Positions 17,301 through 26,244 of a stretch of DNA of 64,000 bases are shown in pieces. Position numbers and translations under genes: made by a program. Source of the DNA: Brevibacillus fluminis (GTDB taxonomy: Bacteria > Bacillota > Bacilli > Brevibacillales > Brevibacillaceae); NCBI RefSeq assembly GCF_003710825.1, contig NZ_RHHQ01000017.1:124001-188000 (forward strand), written 5' to 3'. Position 1 is the first letter of the stretch, and every line of letters starts with the position of its first letter. The notes below the pieces were generated by a model. That model was not told the DNA's origin, ran no database searches, and saw only the letters and a list, made by a program, of their open reading frames with translations.

Positions 17301-17310
17301 TCAACCGAAG

Positions 17311-17351
17311 AAAAAAGCTCAGGCCTCATGTAGGACGGCCTGAGCTTTTTG
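17311..17351. terminator. Bidirectional terminator between moaC and padR
   Basis: AAAAAGCTCAGGCC and GGCCTGAGCTTTTT form a perfect 14-bp stem with an 11-base loop. The padR stop codon lies in the loop. Confidence 0.9.
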
Positions 17352-17886
17352 AGTCGTGCAAAAGACCGATGACCCACTGGCACCATTCCAGCTGATCTTT
17401 GGAGCTGCGCACGGCACGGTGCAGCAACACGAAATCACCGAAAAACGGAGAGCTGAAATCTTCTACGGTGTTCCCATGCTTCGCTTTCAAGTCTGCCAGC
17501 ATTTCTTGATAGGTGGCCAATTTACCCTCGTATTCGGAGATCCGATGGGAAAACAAAGCGATGGCCGCTTGTGCATCGGTCAGCCAGAGACAGTATGTTT
17601 TCAAAAACAGTTCATCACGGGTGATCGGGGCTGAAGCAGGTTCGGCTAACCACGCCTGCAAGGCATCTCGCCCTTTTTGCGTGATGGTGTACATTTTTTT
17701 GTCCGGCTTCTCTGTCTGTTCCACTCGCGTGTATTGCAGATAGCCTTCACCCTCCAGATTGGCGAGCAGTGGATAGATTTGGCTGTGCTTCGCCTGCCAA
17801 AACGGCTGCAGCTGGAGCATCAGTTCGTAGCCGCTACACGATTTACGGGCCAAGAGCCCGAGCAACCCATATGAGAGTGTGTTCAT
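17326..17886 (-). CDS. PadR family transcriptional regulator
   Basis: A 186-residue repressor with an N-terminal PadR winged helix (LSYGLLGLLARKSCSGYELMLQ, then HSQIYPLLANLEGEGYL) and a helical C-terminal dimer domain with KTYCLWLTDAQAAIALF. The start is the ATG at 17886 with GAGGTGAAGGAA upstream; the open frame runs on to 18123 but has no ribosome site there and crosses the promoter region. Two adjacent palindromes at 17920-17941 are candidate operators. The target gene is not evident; divergent neighbours are the glycine operon. Confidence 0.88.
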   Translation of the reverse strand: MNTLSYGLLGLLARKSCSGYELMLQLQPFWQAKHSQIYPLLANLEGEGYLQYTRVEQTEKPDKKMYTITQKGRDALQAWLAEPASAPITRDELFLKTYCLWLTDAQAAIALFSHRISEYEGKLATYQEMLADLKAKHGNTVEDFSSPFFGDFVLLHRAVRSSKDQLEWCQWVIGLLHDSKSSGRPT

Positions 17887-17919
17887 TTCCTTCACCTCAA
17901 GCGATCTTGTTGAAAATGC

Positions 17920-17941
17920 CAAACCGTTTGCAAAAACGTTT
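17920..17941. promoter_or_regulatory. Twin palindromes upstream of padR
   Basis: CAAACcGTTTG (17920-17930) is a perfect 11-bp palindrome and AAACGTTT (17934-17941) a perfect 8-bp one, 34-55 bp upstream of the padR start. They are a plausible autoregulatory operator. Confidence 0.35.
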
Positions 17942-18017
17942 GTCCTACTATTCTCCACGCAAGGCGCGATTCCTTTTGACAGAATAAAATGCGAAATGAA
18001 AACGCATGCAAGAATGA

Positions 18018-18046
18018 TTGACGTGATTTGCAACTTTTGATAAGAT
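18018..18046 (+). promoter_or_regulatory. Promoter of the glycine-riboswitch operon
   Basis: TTGACG (18018-18023) and TAAGAT (18041-18046) with exactly 17 bp between them; transcription starts about 25 bases before the first aptamer. Confidence 0.7.
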
Positions 18047-18077
18047 TCCAATAAATGCATATGAGCGGATGATGATT

Positions 18078-18290
18078 GCGGGAGAGACCGGATGATGTGA
18101 TGAGGCCGGCACCGAAGGAGCAAGCACCCATAAAACCCTTGGGATGCAATCTCTCAGGTACAATGTACCGCAAGCGGACGCACCTCTGGAGAGAGCTACG
18201 AGCCACCCAAGGGGAATACTTCGGCCAAGACAAGTTCAGTATGCTAGTCTGGCGGAAGTTAAACTCTCAGGTAAAAAGGACAGAGGAAAG
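18078..18290 (+). ncRNA. Tandem glycine riboswitch
   Basis: Two consecutive glycine aptamers. The first runs from GGAGAGACCGG (18081) through CACCGAAGGAGCAAGC and CTCTCAGG to GCGGACGCACCTCTGG. The second runs from GGAGAGAGC (about 18191) through CCACCCAAGGGG and CTCTCAGG to AAAAGGACAGAGG. These blocks are the conserved core of the gcvT-type motif. It is followed by an expression-platform terminator. In the known class, glycine binding prevents termination and turns on glycine breakdown, which fits the downstream genes. Confidence 0.93.
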
Positions 18291-18326
18291 GTAGATTACG
18301 GTCTATCTTTCCCTGTTCTTTTTTTA
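18281..18326 (+). terminator. Riboswitch expression-platform terminator
   Basis: GGAAAGGTAGA (18285-18295) pairs with TCTATCTTTCC (18302-18312), extended by CAG/CTG, and is followed by a T-rich tract. The 5' side overlaps the last aptamer bases. Confidence 0.85.
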
Positions 18327-18367
18327 CGTTTTCGGGAAAGGTGCCGACTTTTGAAGGGGGATGCGGC

Positions 18368-19618
<1,251 letters not shown>

Positions 19619-19628
19619 GAGGCGGCCC

Positions 19629-20162
19629 ATGATTTACAACAGCTGCTTTGATATCATCGGACCGATCATGGTTGGGCCCTCTAGTTCGCATACCGCAGGG
19701 GCGGTATCGATCGGCAAATTCGTGTACGACTACCTTGGCTGCATGCCCGAATCCGTGCAGATCGTATTTTATGATTCGTTCGCTCAGACGTATCGCGGGC
19801 ACGGGACGGATAAAGCGATAGTCGGCGGCCTGCTCGGACTGGAAACGGATGACTTGCGGATCAGGCACGCGCGCGAGCTGGCGGAAGAGGCAGGCGTGGA
19901 GGTTGGTTTCACCTTGGCGGACATGTGCCCGTTTTATCTTCATCCTAATACAGTGCTGATTACAGCGAGTGTCGGTGATCGACAGGTCAATATCGGCGGT
20001 GCATCGCTTGGCGGCGGAATTTCCACTATCGCGTATATCAACGGGCATGTTGTTGATATTCCGCTCAATGTACCATATGATCTTGAACGCATTCGCCAGC
20101 AAACCGAACTGCTACAACTTGAATCCACGGGGAGAGAAATGGCATGGACTTCACAACAATGA
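19629..20162 (+). CDS. sdaAB: L-serine dehydratase, beta subunit
   Basis: A 177-residue subunit of the iron-sulfur L-serine dehydratase (serine to pyruvate plus ammonia). The N-terminal sequence CFDIIGPIMVGPSSSHTAG is the family signature. ATG 19629 is set by AGGAGG 6-7 bases upstream; a longer frame into glyA is not used. It overlaps the alpha subunit gene by 19 bases. The usual beta C-terminal ACT domain is absent or much reduced, since the protein stops soon after ISTIAYINGHVVDIP. Confidence 0.9.
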   Translation: MIYNSCFDIIGPIMVGPSSSHTAGAVSIGKFVYDYLGCMPESVQIVFYDSFAQTYRGHGTDKAIVGGLLGLETDDLRIRHARELAEEAGVEVGFTLADMCPFYLHPNTVLITASVGDRQVNIGGASLGGGISTIAYINGHVVDIPLNVPYDLERIRQQTELLQLESTGREMAWTSQQ

Positions 20163-21025
20163 CTGAGCTTCTCGCATGCTGCCACCGTGAGCAAAAAAGC
20201 ATCGCGGACATCATGCTTGACGTCGAACAGCAAAAATCGGGCCGGTCGCGGGAAACGATCATCGAGATGATGACGGAACGGCTAATCAAAATGAAGCGGG
20301 CCGTCGATCAAGGGGTTGCCGATCCATCAAGCGCGCCAAGCGGAATCTCGGGCGGCGACGCGTACCGGATGAAAGCCTACCTCGAAAAAGGTGACTTTTT
20401 GTCAGGAGCGATCATAGCGGATTCCATGCGTTTTGCGTTTGCCACATCGGAAACGAATGCGCGCATGGGGGTAATCGTGGCGACTCCTACAGCTGGCTCT
20501 GCCGGCATCTTGCCCGGCGTCCTGTTTTCTTTGCACGAAAATGCAAACATTCCTTATGACGAGCTGGTCAAAGGGCTATTCACCGCAAGCGCCATTGGAT
20601 ACGTCATCGCCAACCGCGCCTTCATATCTGGGGCTGCGGGGGGGTGTCAGGCCGAAATCGGCTCCGCCACGGCAATGGCGGCGGCAGCGATTGTCGAGCT
20701 AAAAAAAGGCACGCCGGAGCAGGCTGTTCAAGCAGCGGCCATCGCGTTGAAATCGTTGTTGGGGCTTGTGTGCGATCCAGTGGCTGGGTTGGTGGAAGTG
20801 CCTTGCATCAAGCGAAATGTAATCGGCACTTCGATCGCCATTTCATCAGCGGATATCGCACTGGCTGGTATCGAAAGCAGGATCCCATGCGATGAGGTGG
20901 TCGGGGCCATGTATGAGATCGGCAAGTCGATGCCGCGTGCCTTGCGTGAAACAGCCTTGGGCGGGCTTGCAGCGACACCGACTGGCAAACAGATTCAAAA
21001 GCGCGTGATGGGCGCGGAAATGTAA
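20144..21025 (+). CDS. sdaAA: L-serine dehydratase, alpha subunit
   Basis: A 293-residue catalytic subunit. Motifs are VATPTAGSAGILPGVLFS, GAAGGCQAEIGSATAMAAA and LVCDPVAGLVEVPCIKRN, with cysteines that bind the oxygen-sensitive 4Fe-4S cluster. It overlaps sdaAB by 19 bases, so the subunits are made together. With glyA it completes a glycine to serine to pyruvate route. Confidence 0.93.
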   Translation: MDFTTMTELLACCHREQKSIADIMLDVEQQKSGRSRETIIEMMTERLIKMKRAVDQGVADPSSAPSGISGGDAYRMKAYLEKGDFLSGAIIADSMRFAFATSETNARMGVIVATPTAGSAGILPGVLFSLHENANIPYDELVKGLFTASAIGYVIANRAFISGAAGGCQAEIGSATAMAAAAIVELKKGTPEQAVQAAAIALKSLLGLVCDPVAGLVEVPCIKRNVIGTSIAISSADIALAGIESRIPCDEVVGAMYEIGKSMPRALRETALGGLAATPTGKQIQKRVMGAEM

Positions 21026-21055
21026 TAAATAGAAGCAGAGGAGAGACTTCGGGAT

Positions 21056-21445
21056 ATGGCAAACGTGGTTGCGAATTTTTTGTACAGCAAAGAGCATGAA
21101 TGGGTGGAGGTGATCGGAGAAGGCCGCGTGCGCGTGGGCATAACGGATTTTGCCCAGCACCAGCTTGGCGATCTCGTGTTTGTCGATTTGCCGCAAGTCG
21201 GCGCATCGGTAACGGCGGATGATAGCATGGGCTCGGTGGAATCGGTCAAGGCTGTTTCGGATATTTTTTCGCCGGTTACAGGTACGGTCGTGGAGGTTAA
21301 TCCGGTGCTTGAGGATGAGCCAGAAACGATCAACAGCGATCCGTTCCAAGGCGGCTGGATGGTTGTTGTCGAGCTTAGCGATCCTGACGAGCTGAACGGG
21401 TTGATGAACGCGGAGCAGTATGCTGCGTTTACAGAAGAAGAATAA
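21056..21445 (+). CDS. gcvH: Glycine cleavage system H protein
   Basis: A 129-residue lipoyl carrier protein. The lipoylated lysine is K65 in GSVESVKAVSD; the fold is framed by HEWVEV and LDFVDLP-like strands (here LVFVDLPQVG). It shuttles the aminomethyl group between the P, T and L proteins of glycine cleavage. gcvT and gcvP are not in this window, so this is a gcvH placed apart from them, 30 bp after sdaAA under the glycine riboswitch. It could also supply lipoyl groups for relay lipoylation. Confidence 0.93.
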   Translation: MANVVANFLYSKEHEWVEVIGEGRVRVGITDFAQHQLGDLVFVDLPQVGASVTADDSMGSVESVKAVSDIFSPVTGTVVEVNPVLEDEPETINSDPFQGGWMVVVELSDPDELNGLMNAEQYAAFTEEE

Positions 21446-21453
21446 GAACGAAA

Positions 21454-21519
21454 CATTACAGAACTGTAATCTTCGTGTAAGCTGCTTCGATGGTTTGACT
21501 TTTCAACGCTCTCTATAAT
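21454..21519 (+). promoter_or_regulatory. Palindrome and -10 element upstream of the ECF sigma gene
   Basis: ATTACAG-AA-CTGTAAT (21454-21469) is a perfect 7-bp inverted repeat with no T-tract. A consensus TATAAT lies at 21514-21519, but no good -35 sits at 17 bp (TTGACT is only 13 bp away). An activator-dependent promoter is possible. Confidence 0.35.
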
Positions 21520-21563
21520 GGGAACCAAGAGTACCGCATGTAGAGAAAGGAATCGTTGAGAAC

Positions 21564-22076
21564 ATGGAGACGAACCAAGAGCGAGTCGAACTGATCGAAT
21601 TCATTTATAGACAACATTATTCGTATTTGTCTTACAATTTATCCACTTTGACACCTGACAAACAGCTGGTGGAAGACATCATTCAGGATGTGTTCACCGC
21701 ATTGATGAGGCGCCCGGACCTTGTGATTGACATGAAGCATGTGCGCCAATATTTGCTCCGCAGCGGAAAAAACCGCTTGATTGACATTTACCGCAAAGCG
21801 AAACCAGCACTGTGCGGGGATGATCAAGTGATCAACGAAGCGGCCGGCAGCCAAGCGTCTTTTGAGACAAAAGTCGTGCTCGGCGATGTGATTGAAGAAG
21901 TGCTCAACGAGCTGCCGGAATCGTACCGTTACGTCATTTTGGCACGTGATTATTACGGCTACAGCTTTCAGGAGATCGCTGACGCGACCGGAGGCTCCTG
22001 CAACAGCGTCAAGACCAAGATTTGCCGGGCGCGTAAACAGTTCAACAATACGTATAAAAAGGTTGCGAACGGTTAA
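21564..22076 (+). CDS. ECF-type RNA polymerase sigma factor
   Basis: A 170-residue sigma-70 family factor with region 2 (YSYLSYNLSTL, then VEDIIQDVFTALMRRP) and region 4 (LNELPESYRYVILARDYYGYSFQEIADATGG). There is no linked anti-sigma gene; YpdA follows after a terminator. The target regulon is not visible in the window. Confidence 0.88.
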   Translation: METNQERVELIEFIYRQHYSYLSYNLSTLTPDKQLVEDIIQDVFTALMRRPDLVIDMKHVRQYLLRSGKNRLIDIYRKAKPALCGDDQVINEAAGSQASFETKVVLGDVIEEVLNELPESYRYVILARDYYGYSFQEIADATGGSCNSVKTKICRARKQFNNTYKKVANG

Positions 22077-22089
22077 GTATAGCGTGAAT

Positions 22090-22130
22090 AGCATCTTGTG
22101 GAACGAGGATTCCGCAGGATGCTTTTTTTG
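22090..22130 (+). terminator. Terminator of the ECF sigma gene
   Basis: AGCATCTTGTGG (22090-22101) pairs with CCGCAGGATGCT (22112-22123) including G-U pairs, then T7. Confidence 0.88.
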
Positions 22131-22232
22131 TGGGTGTCAAGTCAGCACGTTTCCGCTTCCCTGCTGCTCGTCAGAAATGATACAATGCAACAAGAGAAAC
22201 TGTTACAAAAAAAGGAGCAGAAGAGAAGCCAT

Positions 22233-23204
22233 ATGGAACAAGTAATTATCATCGGCGCAGGCCCTTGCGGCTTGTCTGCTGCCATCGAATTGAAAAAGGC
22301 GGGGATCGATGCGCTGATCATCGAAAAAGGGGCGGTCGTGCAATCGATCAGCAACTATCCGACATACATGATATTTCATAGCACGCCGGAGCTGCTCGAA
22401 ATCGGAGAAATTCCGTTCACGACGATCCAAGAAAAGCCGTCTCGCCAGGAGGCCCTCAACTATTATCGGATCACAGCCAAGCGTTATCAGTTGCGTATCC
22501 AAACGTATGAAAAGGTGGTAGAAGTCGAGCCGTTATCAGACGGGTTCCGGCTTACGACGCAAGACCGATTTGGCGATGAAAAAAGCTACGATACAAAACG
22601 TGTCATCATCGCCACAGGCTATTTTGACCATCCGAACAAATTGGGCATTCCCGGTGAAGAACTGCCGAAGGTATCGTCACGTTACACAGAGGCGCATCCA
22701 TATACCGGTATGAACGTCGCCATTGTGGGTGGCAACAACTCCGCCGTAGACGCTGCGCTTGATCTGGAGCGCGCGGGAGCGAACGTGACCGTTGTTTACC
22801 GGGGGGCTGAGGTATCGAGCCATGTCAAAGCATGGACAAAGCCACTGTTTTTAAGTGCAGCGGAGAAAGGCAAAATCAACGTCATGTACTCGTCTGCCGT
22901 GAAAGAGATTCGAAAGCATGTAATCTTGGTCCAAACAGGCGATGAGGTAGTGGAGCTGGCCAATGATTTTGTCTTCACGTTGATCGGCTTTCGTCCGGAC
23001 CGGTCCCTCTTGCAAAAGCTTGGCGTCAGCTTTGACGAAGTGTCGGGTTCGCCAGCATTCCATCCTGAAACGATGGAGACCGCGGTGCCGAACCTGTATA
23101 TCGCTGGGGTCATTGCCGCTGGCTACAGAGGCAATTCCATTTTCATCGAGAACGGCCGCCATCACGGGAAGCTCATCGCTGCGCACATTGTAGGGCAGGG
23201 GTAA
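22233..23204 (+). CDS. ypdA: YpdA-type flavin NAD(P)H oxidoreductase (putative bacillithiol disulfide reductase)
   Basis: A 323-residue protein resembling B. subtilis YpdA, which reduces bacillithiol disulfide in the cytoplasm. It has the FAD site IIGAGPCGLSAAIEL at the very N-terminus, a second nucleotide site VAIVGGNNSAVDAALDL about residue 160, and LYIAGVIAAGYRG near the end. It lacks the CxxC of thioredoxin reductases, as YpdA does. The start is ATG 22233 on homology to the family N-terminus; GGAG is 16 bases away, a poor spacing. The frame continues upstream to 22098 without a better site. Confidence 0.82.
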   Translation: MEQVIIIGAGPCGLSAAIELKKAGIDALIIEKGAVVQSISNYPTYMIFHSTPELLEIGEIPFTTIQEKPSRQEALNYYRITAKRYQLRIQTYEKVVEVEPLSDGFRLTTQDRFGDEKSYDTKRVIIATGYFDHPNKLGIPGEELPKVSSRYTEAHPYTGMNVAIVGGNNSAVDAALDLERAGANVTVVYRGAEVSSHVKAWTKPLFLSAAEKGKINVMYSSAVKEIRKHVILVQTGDEVVELANDFVFTLIGFRPDRSLLQKLGVSFDEVSGSPAFHPETMETAVPNLYIAGVIAAGYRGNSIFIENGRHHGKLIAAHIVGQG

Positions 23205-23227
23205 AATAGACCTCGTAATAGGAAAAG

Positions 23228-23253
23228 AAAAAAGAGCCATTTGATTATGGCTC
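23228..23253 (-). terminator. Terminator of the SDR gene
   Basis: GAGCCAT (23234-23240) and ATGGCTC (23247-23253) flank a short loop that includes the stop codon of the minus-strand gene. On the minus strand it is followed by a T-rich tract. Confidence 0.7.
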
Positions 23254-23994
23254 ATAAATCATTTTGCGGGTCATCCCGCCATCGACGTTCAGGTTCGTTC
23301 CCGTGACAAATTGATTGGAAGGGTCTGTCAAATAGAAGCAAGCCTTCACGATATCCGCGGGGGAACCAACCCTTCCTGCGGGGTGCTGCGTATGGTCCAC
23401 ATCCCGTAGTACATCATAATCACCCGTCTCGATCCAACCAGGGGAAATACAGTTCACCCGGATGTTATCTGGTCCGAGCGAGACGGCGAGAGCATGGGTA
23501 AGCGCAACAATGCCGCCTTTTGAAGCAGCGTATGCCTCGGAATTCGGCTCGGACATGAATGCCCGTGTCGAAGCGAGGTTGACGATCGAGCCTCCGCGCC
23601 CGTCTTGGCGCATCCGTTTGGCTGCTTCTCTTGCACAAAGAAAGGTACCGCGCAAATTGGTGTGTAGCACATCATCCCAATCCTCGAGCGAAAGCTCATA
23701 TGGCGAATTCCAGCGCCCGATCCCCGCGTTGTTGATCAAAATGTCGACGGTGCCGTAAGCGGTCACAGCGCTTTCGATCAATGCGGCAATGTCCATCGGG
23801 TACCGCATATCAGCCCGCACGAACTGAGCGACACCTCCATCGGCGAGAATCTGCGTAACAGCAGACTCGCCTTTTTCAGCATCGATGTCGGCGAGCGTGA
23901 TGCGGGCGCCCGCTTTTCCATAGGCGATGGAAAGCTCACGGCCGATCCCGTTGCCGGCGCCGGTTATAATCACAGACAAATGGTGAAAAGTCAT
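23245..23994 (-). CDS. Short-chain dehydrogenase/reductase
   Basis: A 249-residue classical SDR. The NAD(P) site is ITGAGNGIG near the N-terminus, with NNAGIGRW, the catalytic Ser in NLASTRAFMSE, and YAASKGG with the Tyr-Lys pair. An acidic residue after beta-2 (LADIDAEKG) suggests NAD(H) preference. The start is ATG 23994 with AAAGGAG 8 bases upstream; the longer frame to 24036 includes that site. The substrate is unknown. It borders the island that begins at about 24.1 kb. Confidence 0.9.
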   Translation of the reverse strand: MTFHHLSVIITGAGNGIGRELSIAYGKAGARITLADIDAEKGESAVTQILADGGVAQFVRADMRYPMDIAALIESAVTAYGTVDILINNAGIGRWNSPYELSLEDWDDVLHTNLRGTFLCAREAAKRMRQDGRGGSIVNLASTRAFMSEPNSEAYAASKGGIVALTHALAVSLGPDNIRVNCISPGWIETGDYDVLRDVDHTQHPAGRVGSPADIVKACFYLTDPSNQFVTGTNLNVDGGMTRKMIYEP

Positions 23995-24142
23995 AGGCAA
24001 TTCTCCTTTTATTGGTTGCTTACTTACTGGCGGCAAAGGGATTGCGTATCATTGGGATATGTATCCAAGCAGAATTTATTATTACTTTTGCTCACCTTAT
24101 TATACTTGGGTGGATCCAGAACCCGCATTAACCTAACAAAAG

Positions 24143-24188
24143 ATGCCGAAGCGCCCAGACGTTACTGTGTGGGCCATTCGGCATTTTT
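24143..24188. terminator. Terminator of the pucR-type gene
   Basis: ATGCCGAAGCGCCCA (24143-24157) pairs imperfectly with the segment ending TTCGGCAT (24177-24184). T-rich tracts flank both sides, and the minus-strand stop codon (24162) is inside. Confidence 0.75.
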
Positions 24189-25841
24189 CTTATTTGCTAC
24201 TAAACCTGTGGTCCAAAGGCGAATACTTAAGTCCAGCAAAAATAGGTCATCTGGATCAATCAAAGAACGGTCTGTTAAGCTTTCTATTTTCCGTAAGCGA
24301 TACAGAAGGGACTGACGATGTAGATTCAAGGCACGGGATGTTTGGCTAACATTCATTTGGTTGCGGATATAGGCAATTAAGGTTTCAACTAAGTCCAGTT
24401 CTTTATGCTGGTCATAAACAAGTAAGGAACCAATCGTAGATAAAGTGATTTCCTGAATTTCGGGACTATTGGCTAAACTGTTCAAGGCTCGGAATATTCC
24501 CGTATTGGTGAACGTGCTGCGGTTCCCCGGCCCTTTTTGGTGGATTCCGATATCCAAAGCGATACGTGCATCATTGAAGCTTTGGTGGAAGCTTTTTACA
24601 CCGGCATGATTCTCACCGACTCCCCATGACATGATGATTCCTGGGAGTGCTTGCTGCAATCGAGAATCTACCCGATTCAGGAAGCCATTAACGGTATCAA
24701 GAATGGAATCCATCGGGATTTCGAGGAATATGATTAAACGTCCCTGATGGTGGGTGATCATGACCCTTCTTTGGATGGAGTTAGCCGCTTCCTCAACTTT
24801 CTTTTCGATGAGTCGGTAAGCAGTTTTTGTCCATTGATCGAAAGAATCACGAGCAGAATTACTTTTTTCGTATAGGATGTCAAAATTGGATACAGAGCCT
24901 AAGATACAGACGTGGGGAAGCTCCACTTGGTAATCCAACGCTTTTGCCCTTGATAGAATAAGTTCCCATACTTGCTCCCCCTTAGCAAGCATCCAGACAA
25001 AATCATCTCGCAATCGTAGCTCGGTTTCGAAGATCACATTTTCCCGTTGAAACCATAAGCAAAGGGCGACAACAGCGTGATTTAACAAATATTCTTCACC
25101 GTTACACAAAAAATGTTCAATAGGGACATCTTGAGGTAGTTCAAATCCAAGATAGCCATGGAGTGTATTGGCGGTCTCGATTTTATACGTAATGAGAGAA
25201 TTTTCAGTCATTAACATACAATTTTTACCTATTTCAATCATTGATCCTTGATCGTGATTTGATTGCCACTTCTCCTGCAGGCTTTGAGAGTTACGGCTTT
25301 TTCCGTTTATGACTCCTTCTGTATCAAGAATAATGACAGCACAGTCCATTTCATGACTAATGACTTCCGCTGCGTCAGTGAGGGAGCCGCCTGTCAAAAA
25401 TTGATGGAGCAGCTGTTTCTGGAGCTCTTCCGCTCGATTTGCATTGTGGCGCAGCCAATTATTTAACGCTCCTAAAATCGATTGCGTAATATCGGCAAAG
25501 CGTAACTCCCAAGGAAGTTCAATAAGCGGGAATTGACGAGTCTCGGCCAATTCCAGTACTTCTGGAGGGAAGCCACTGACGTGATGACCAGTTGCTACAC
25601 CCAATGCAGCGGCTCCAGAGTCGATTACGTCTTGTACGAATTTTTTGAATGCAGAGACATCCGCACCGCAACCGATTGCCGTAGTCAAAACAAATTCATT
25701 TTTCCGAACAAAATCTTCTACGGGGATTTCAATTACAGATATCGATTCTACCAGTCGCTCAATTAATATGCCTTCTGCGGAACGGACTGTAGAGCGCTTC
25801 ATCACATCGATTTCCATTACATCCTTCATGGAAAACTTCAA
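24162..25841 (-). CDS. PucR family transcriptional regulator
   Basis: A 559-residue regulator with three parts. The N-terminal PucR sensor is about residues 10-125 (GILIERLVESISVIEIP, then ALGVATGHHVSGFPPEVLELAE). A middle GGDEF-like region (about 290-440) includes VMITHHQGRLIIFLE. The C-terminal PucR helix-turn-helix is NQMNVSQTSRALNLHRQSLLYRLRKIE. PucR proteins mostly activate catabolic genes for nitrogen compounds. The start appears to be TTG 25841 behind GGGGGT; ATG 25829 is the alternative. It is divergent from the gamma-lyase gene and is the obvious candidate regulator of the island. Base composition is visibly A+T-richer than in the genes to its left. Confidence 0.9.
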   Translation of the reverse strand: MKFSMKDVMEIDVMKRSTVRSAEGILIERLVESISVIEIPVEDFVRKNEFVLTTAIGCGADVSAFKKFVQDVIDSGAAALGVATGHHVSGFPPEVLELAETRQFPLIELPWELRFADITQSILGALNNWLRHNANRAEELQKQLLHQFLTGGSLTDAAEVISHEMDCAVIILDTEGVINGKSRNSQSLQEKWQSNHDQGSMIEIGKNCMLMTENSLITYKIETANTLHGYLGFELPQDVPIEHFLCNGEEYLLNHAVVALCLWFQRENVIFETELRLRDDFVWMLAKGEQVWELILSRAKALDYQVELPHVCILGSVSNFDILYEKSNSARDSFDQWTKTAYRLIEKKVEEAANSIQRRVMITHHQGRLIIFLEIPMDSILDTVNGFLNRVDSRLQQALPGIIMSWGVGENHAGVKSFHQSFNDARIALDIGIHQKGPGNRSTFTNTGIFRALNSLANSPEIQEITLSTIGSLLVYDQHKELDLVETLIAYIRNQMNVSQTSRALNLHRQSLLYRLRKIESLTDRSLIDPDDLFLLDLSIRLWTTGLVANKKNAEWPTQ

Positions 25842-25978
25842 TTTACCCCCATCCCATCTTTCTTTTTTATCTGCAAGTGATTAAGCGTAAACGAATTATA
25901 CAAATGGGAAAATGTAATGTCAATTTTTAAAAATGACTATACACAGTTCAATGTAGAATGGTTCTTTCATTAGCTAAA

Positions 25979-26022
25979 ATGACTACAGTTCAACGAAAAA
26001 GTTCATACACATTTGCAGATGT
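25979..26022 (+). promoter_or_regulatory. Shared promoter/operator box, copy 1 (gamma-lyase)
   Basis: TGACTACA (25980) and TTTGCAGATGT (ending 26022) with TTCATACA between them. The same blocks with identical spacing occur at 30114-30157 before the permease (35 bp from TGACTACA to GCAGATGT in both). ATGACT-N19-CATACA could be the -35/-10 pair. A partial second copy of the left half (ATGACTA..ACAGTTCAA) lies at about 25932-25952. Binding by the PucR regulator is an inference. Confidence 0.6.
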
Positions 26023-26031
26023 TGCCTTGCA

Positions 26032-26045
26032 TGAGAGCGTTTACT
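26032..26045 (+). promoter_or_regulatory. Weak cre-like site upstream of gamma-lyase
   Basis: TGAGAGCGTTTACT matches the CcpA cre consensus at 12 of 14 positions by eye. A similar match lies at 30261-30274 before the permease. Catabolite control is plausible but unproven. Confidence 0.3.
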
Positions 26046-26092
26046 ATTTAGTTACAAGTTGCAAAAACATTCGAACATAAAGGGGAGTTGCA

Positions 26093-26110
26093 ATGCAAAA
26101 CAGCTATTGA
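26093..26110 (+). CDS. Possible 5-codon leader peptide
   Basis: ATG CAA AAC AGC TAT TGA (MQNSY) sits 5 bases after a strong AAAGGGGAG site, 135 bases before the gamma-lyase start. It precedes nested complementary segments, GTTAACC (26128-26134) with GGTTAAC (26194-26200) and AAGCAC (26141-26146) with GTGCTT (26174-26179). It may be a regulatory mini-ORF or chance. Confidence 0.25.
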   Translation: MQNSY

Positions 26111-26244
26111 AAAACAACAGTGGTCATGTTAACCAACGGTAAGCACAACTAAGAATGACCCAGTTCTCCATTGGTGCTTTGAAAAATAACCAAGGTTAAC
26201 CGAATCTCGATTCATAAAAAACAGTTTACTAGGAGGAAATTCGA

